Of a DNA stretch of 64,000 nt, positions 61,156 to 64,000 are shown one piece after another. Source of the stretch: Vreelandella sp031769195 (lineage in GTDB: Bacteria; Pseudomonadota; Gammaproteobacteria; Pseudomonadales; Halomonadaceae); the NCBI RefSeq assembly GCF_031769195.1, contig NZ_JAVHNP010000002.1:186001-250000 (forward strand). Direction: 5' to 3'. The position numbers were made by a program, and so were the translations under genes. The notes beneath the pieces were generated by a model that did no database searches, was not told the DNA's origin, and worked only from the letters and a program-made list of their open reading frames with translations. Positions within the stretch are counted from its first letter, which is position 1, and every line of letters starts with the position of its first letter.

Positions 61156-61529
61156 CCGGTTTCTCCTTATTCTCATAAGCGCCATCTTTGGCTTGCTAGC
61201 GAATAGGCACTAGCTTATGAAAAGATGGCCTTAATTTAAAACGGTCGTTTGCTTCTGGTTATCTCCCATGATAGGCATAATACCTGTGTCAGGTCACCCC
61301 TACGATGGCAAATGCACACTTTATGGGTGTCGATAACAGCGTCGACGATGGTGTGCTACGACCAAGGCCGCACGAATTGAGAGTTGTTGCTGGCGGGTAG
61401 GCTGTGGCAAATTGATAGGGTTTTTCATTTACGCACCTATCAAACGCTTGCATGAATTTTTAGCGGCGCCATTTGATGGCGGCGCCTGTTCAGGTTAACG
61501 GCTTCTATCACAAGCCAAGCGAGGAACCT
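61156..61529. promoter_or_regulatory. etfQO-etfB divergent regulatory region
   Basis: The 374 bases hold no supported gene and must contain the promoters of both divergent transcripts. The clearest element is AAACGGTCGTTT at 61239-61250, a palindrome of the form AAAC-N4-GTTT. GAGGAA lies before the etfB ATG. I see no unambiguous -35/-10 pair. Confidence 0.6.
61239..61250. promoter_or_regulatory. PsrA-like operator
   Basis: AAACGGTCGTTT matches the core of the reported Pseudomonas PsrA recognition pattern (AAAC, two to four bases, GTTT, with G or C outside). PsrA is a TetR-family repressor released by long-chain acyl-CoA or fatty acids that controls beta-oxidation genes; etf genes were reported among its targets in Pseudomonas. 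The outer bases here are A on the left and G on the right, so one side is off consensus. Inference from motif and context. Confidence 0.5.
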
Positions 61530-62279
61530 ATGAAAGTACTCGTCGCGGTGAAACGCGTCATCGACTACAACGTCAAAATCCGCGTCAAAGCGGATCATTC
61601 TGATGTGGATCTTACCAACGTCAAAATGGCCATGAACCCCTTCTGCGAAATTGCCGTAGAAGAAGCCGTGCGCCTGAAAGAGAAGGGCGTGGCCACCGAA
61701 GTCGTCGCCGTCACGGTAGGCCCCAAGGCCGCCCAAGAGCAGTTGCGCACCGCGCTTGCGCTGGGGGCCGACCGCGCTATCCATATTGAAACCGACGAGC
61801 GCGCCGAATCGCTGGCGGTGGCCAAGCTGTTGGCCAAGTTGGTGGACGAAGAGCAGCCGGGCCTGGTGATTCTCGGTAAGCAGGCGATCGACACAGACAA
61901 CAACCAGACCGGCCAGATGCTCGCTGCGCTGACTAACCTGCCGCAAGGTACGTTTGCCTCGGAAGTGGCCGTAGACGGCGACAAGGTGAACGTCACTCGT
62001 GAAATCGACGGCGGCCTGCAAACCGTTGCCCTGACGCTGCCCGCCATCGTCACCACCGACCTACGCCTCAACGAGCCGCGCTACGCCAAGCTGCCGGACA
62101 TCATGAAGGCCAAGAAAAAGCCGTTGGATGTCAAAACCCCCGCCGACTACGGCGTGGAAGTGGCCTCCAAGGTCACGCTGCTCAAAGTAGAGTCCCCGGC
62201 TGAGCGCAAAGGCGGTATCAAAGTCGCCTCCGTGGACGAGCTGATCGACAAACTGAAAAACGAAGCCAAAGTGCTTTAA
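61530..62279 (+). CDS. etfB: electron transfer flavoprotein beta subunit
   Basis: A 249-residue subunit of the heterodimeric ETF that accepts electrons from acyl-CoA dehydrogenases. It begins MKVLVAVKRVIDYNVKIRVK and contains the AMP-binding and beta-subunit signature VALTLPAIVTTDLRLNEPRYAKLPDIMKAKKKP. The ATG at 61530 has GAGGAA upstream; the frame is open to 61473 without support. C-rich third codon positions suggest strong expression compared with neighbours. etfA follows after 14 bases. Confidence 0.96.
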   Translation: MKVLVAVKRVIDYNVKIRVKADHSDVDLTNVKMAMNPFCEIAVEEAVRLKEKGVATEVVAVTVGPKAAQEQLRTALALGADRAIHIETDERAESLAVAKLLAKLVDEEQPGLVILGKQAIDTDNNQTGQMLAALTNLPQGTFASEVAVDGDKVNVTREIDGGLQTVALTLPAIVTTDLRLNEPRYAKLPDIMKAKKKPLDVKTPADYGVEVASKVTLLKVESPAERKGGIKVASVDELIDKLKNEAKVL

Positions 62280-62293
62280 TAGGAGCTGATCTC

Positions 62294-63220
62294 ATGAGCA
62301 TTCTGGTACTTGCCGACCTGCATGAAGGTCAGTTAGCGGGCGCCACCGCCCACGTCGTCGCGGCTGCCCAAGCCATTGGTGGCGAGATTGATATCCTGGT
62401 GGCCGGTGAAGGCGTCCAGGCAGCCGCCGACGCCGCTGCCAAGCTCGACGGCGTAAACAAAGTACGCGTGGCAGACAACGCCGCCTACGCCCACCAGCTG
62501 GCCGAGCCCATGGGCGCGCTACTGGTCGAGCTGGCGGGCGATTACACCCACGTGCTGGCCAGCGCCTCCACCACGGGCAAAAACGTCCTGCCGCGCCTGG
62601 CGGCACTAAAAGACGTCAGCCAGCTGTCAGATGTGATTGGTGTCGAAAGCGCTGATACCTTCCTGCGCCCGATCTACGCCGGTAACGCCATCGCCACGGT
62701 GAAAAGTGACGACGCGCTGAAAGTCATCACCATCCGCACCACCGGTTTTGATGCGGTGGGCACCAGCGGCAGCGCCACGACGGAAACAGTGGATTTCGTC
62801 GCGGACAACGCCCAGTCCAGCTTTGTGAAGCAAGAGCTGGCACAAAGCGACCGCCCGGAACTCGGCGGCGCCAAGGTCGTGATCTCCGGCGGCCGCGGTA
62901 TGGGCAATGGCGAGAACTTCAAACTGCTGGACGGCATTGCCGACAAGCTGGGCGCGGCCATTGGCGCTTCCCGTGCGGCGGTCGATGCTGGCTTCGTGCC
63001 CAATGACATGCAGGTCGGCCAGACCGGTAAGATCGTCGCGCCGGAGCTGTACATTGCGGTAGGTATTTCAGGCGCGATTCAGCACTTGGCAGGCATGAAA
63101 GACTCCAAAGTGATCGTCGCGATCAACAAAGACGACGAAGCGCCGATCTTCCAAGTCGCCGATTACGGCCTGGTGGGGGATCTGTTCGAGATTCTGCCGG
63201 AGCTGGAAAGCAAGCTGTAA
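62294..63220 (+). CDS. etfA: electron transfer flavoprotein alpha subunit
   Basis: FAD-binding subunit of ETF, 308 residues. The N-terminal domain starts ILVLADLHEGQLAGATAHVV; the C-terminal FAD domain contains VVISGGRGMGNGENFKLLDGIAD, IGASRAAVDAGFVPNDMQVGQTGK and YIAVGISGAIQHLAGMKDSK, the alpha signature. AGGAG lies before the ATG. It forms an operon with etfB and is closed by a strong terminator. Confidence 0.97.
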   Translation: MSILVLADLHEGQLAGATAHVVAAAQAIGGEIDILVAGEGVQAAADAAAKLDGVNKVRVADNAAYAHQLAEPMGALLVELAGDYTHVLASASTTGKNVLPRLAALKDVSQLSDVIGVESADTFLRPIYAGNAIATVKSDDALKVITIRTTGFDAVGTSGSATTETVDFVADNAQSSFVKQELAQSDRPELGGAKVVISGGRGMGNGENFKLLDGIADKLGAAIGASRAAVDAGFVPNDMQVGQTGKIVAPELYIAVGISGAIQHLAGMKDSKVIVAINKDDEAPIFQVADYGLVGDLFEILPELESKL

Positions 63221-63246
63221 GCAGTTGAAAGAACCGGTAGTTAAAA

Positions 63247-63274
63247 GCCGACTTCGCCAGAAGTCGGCTTTTTT
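63247..63274 (+). terminator. intrinsic terminator after etfA
   Basis: GCCGACTTC (63247-63255) and GAAGTCGGC (63260-63268) form a perfect nine-pair stem with a GCCA loop, followed by six T (63269-63274) and preceded by four A. Confidence 0.95.
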
Positions 63275-63275
63275 A

Positions 63276-63303
63276 TTGGCAGCGGGTTCGATAAACTGAT
63301 AAT
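63276..63303 (+). promoter_or_regulatory. predicted sodA promoter
   Basis: TTGGCA (63276-63281) and GATAAT (63298-63303), each one mismatch from consensus, are 16 bases apart. They come directly after the etfA terminator and predict a start near 63310, giving sodA a leader of about 127 bases containing a hairpin (63335-63363). Confidence 0.65.
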
Positions 63304-63334
63304 AGTTGACTAAGGTACTGGGATAAAAGGTTTG

Positions 63335-63363
63335 CCGCCCATGGCAAAAAATTGCCGTGGCGG
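63335..63363 (+). other. hairpin in the sodA leader
   Basis: CCGCCCATGGCAA pairs with TTGCCGTGGCGG (12 pairs, one bulged C and one G-T pair) around a short A-rich loop. No T-run follows, so it is not an ordinary terminator. It lies between the predicted promoter and the sodA start and could affect message stability or be a protein or RNA target. Confidence 0.55.
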
Positions 63364-63436
63364 TGGTTGAAAAGGGTGGAGTGAGACCACACCTAATGTA
63401 GTGAACGCAATAGAAGCCACTCAAGGAGAAGATAGC

Positions 63437-64000
63437 ATGGCACATACCCTTCCTGAACTGCCGTACGCTTACGATGCTCTCGAGCCGAACATCGACGCGA
63501 TGACAATGGAAATTCACCACTCTCGTCACCACAACACCTACGTCACCAACCTGAACGCCGCGCTTGAAGGCACTGGCCTTGAAGACGTTCCGGTTGAAGA
63601 GCTGGTGGCCAACCTGGATCGCGTGCCAGAAGAGAAGCGCCAAGCCGTGATCAATAATGGTGGCGGCCACGCTAACCACTCCATGTTCTGGCAAATGATG
63701 TCACCCAACGGTGGCGGTCAGCCCCATGGCGATGTTGCTAAAGCAATCGATGCTGAGCTGGGCGGCTTGGATGCGTTTAAAGACGCTTTCAAAAAAGCAG
63801 CGCTGGGCCGTTTCGGTAGCGGCTGGGCATGGCTGTCTGTTACCCCCGAGAAAAAACTGGTAGTAGAGAACACGCTGAACCAAGACAGCCCGCTCATGCA
63901 CGGCAACACGCCGGTATTGGGTCTGGACGTTTGGGAGCACGCGTACTACCTGAAGTTCCAAAACAAACGTCCTGACTACGTTGATGCTTTCTTCAACGCG
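63437..64000 (+). CDS. sodA: superoxide dismutase, Mn type, 3' end cut by the window
   Basis: The first 188 residues of an iron/manganese superoxide dismutase, continuing past the window. Metal ligands are visible: histidines in MEIHHSRHH and GHANHSMFW, and aspartate and histidine in LDVWEHAYYLKFQNKRPDY. Signature residues favour manganese: GGGHANHS and NQDSPLM (glutamine rather than the iron-type arrangement). Starts with MAHTLPELPYAYDALEP, after AAGGAG. Cytoplasmic; removes superoxide. The last few residues are outside the window. Confidence 0.93.
   Translation, partial: MAHTLPELPYAYDALEPNIDAMTMEIHHSRHHNTYVTNLNAALEGTGLEDVPVEELVANLDRVPEEKRQAVINNGGGHANHSMFWQMMSPNGGGQPHGDVAKAIDAELGGLDAFKDAFKKAALGRFGSGWAWLSVTPEKKLVVENTLNQDSPLMHGNTPVLGLDVWEHAYYLKFQNKRPDYVDAFFNA

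Noticed and set aside
63068..63694. A 208-codon minus-strand frame
   Set aside because: It spans the end of etfA, a strong terminator, a promoter and the start of sodA on the other strand, so it is not credible as a gene.
1..64000. CRISPR arrays, tRNA or rRNA genes, insertion sequences, phage genes
   Set aside because: No regularly spaced repeats, cloverleaf-like segments, transposase or phage proteins were seen; nearly all sequence is accounted for by housekeeping genes.

Overview
The window is a gene-dense chromosomal segment of a Gram-negative gammaproteobacterium. It carries LPS synthesis genes (lpxC, lpxK, kdsB, msbA), lipoprotein sorting genes (lolC/lolD), an outer-membrane porin, meso-diaminopimelate-type MurE, RNase E and a PilZ protein. 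Gene order is Pseudomonas-like in most of the window (lpxK-ycaR-kdsB-ptpA-murB-rne-rluC-HAD-sppA-maf-yceD-rpmF-plsX-fabD...tatD-DUF1285 and etfQO/etfBA), with msbA in front of lpxK as in enterics. This mosaic, with the protein sequences, suggests an Oceanospirillales/Halomonadaceae organism (Halomonas-like). That placement is an inference from synteny and remembered family sequences, not a database result.

Layout. 1-15.8 kb is the division and cell wall (dcw) cluster: end of rsmH, ftsL, ftsI, murE, murF, mraY, murD, ftsW, murG, murC, ddlB, ftsQ, ftsA, ftsZ, mostly with 1-4 base overlaps. It is followed by lpxC, an oppositely oriented DciA (DUF721) gene, a small exported-looking ORF that I propose is a SecM-type arrest peptide, secA, argJ and a Nudix/thiamine-phosphate-synthase fusion. 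23-25 kb holds the agmatine-to-putrescine genes aguA-aguB on the minus strand. 25-35.5 kb holds lolC-lolD, DUF2062, comEC, then the envelope operon msbA-lpxK-ycaR-kdsB-ptp-murB. rne (minus strand) with a long upstream region fills 35.5-39.5 kb. 39.5-53.3 kb is rluC, a HAD phosphatase and sppA, then maf (minus), then yceD-rpmF-plsX-fabD-fabG-acpP-fabF-pabC-mltG-tmk-holB-pilZ-tatD. 53.3-56.1 kb is DUF1285 and a UvrD-like helicase. 56.2-59.4 kb is an accessory-looking trio: a porin, a small PstS-like periplasmic protein and a membrane diguanylate cyclase. The end carries etfQO (minus), divergent etfB-etfA, and a truncated Mn-type sodA.

The genes are mostly housekeeping: peptidoglycan precursor synthesis and septation, lipid A and fatty acid synthesis, protein export, lipoprotein sorting, RNA decay and replication. 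The most interesting signals are the RGPP-ending peptide gene directly before secA, with a predicted stem that covers the secA ribosome binding site; the porin/PstS-like/diguanylate cyclase module with an inverted repeat reaching the porin start codon; and a PsrA-like palindrome between etfQO and etfB. No tRNA, rRNA, insertion sequence, prophage or CRISPR array was seen.
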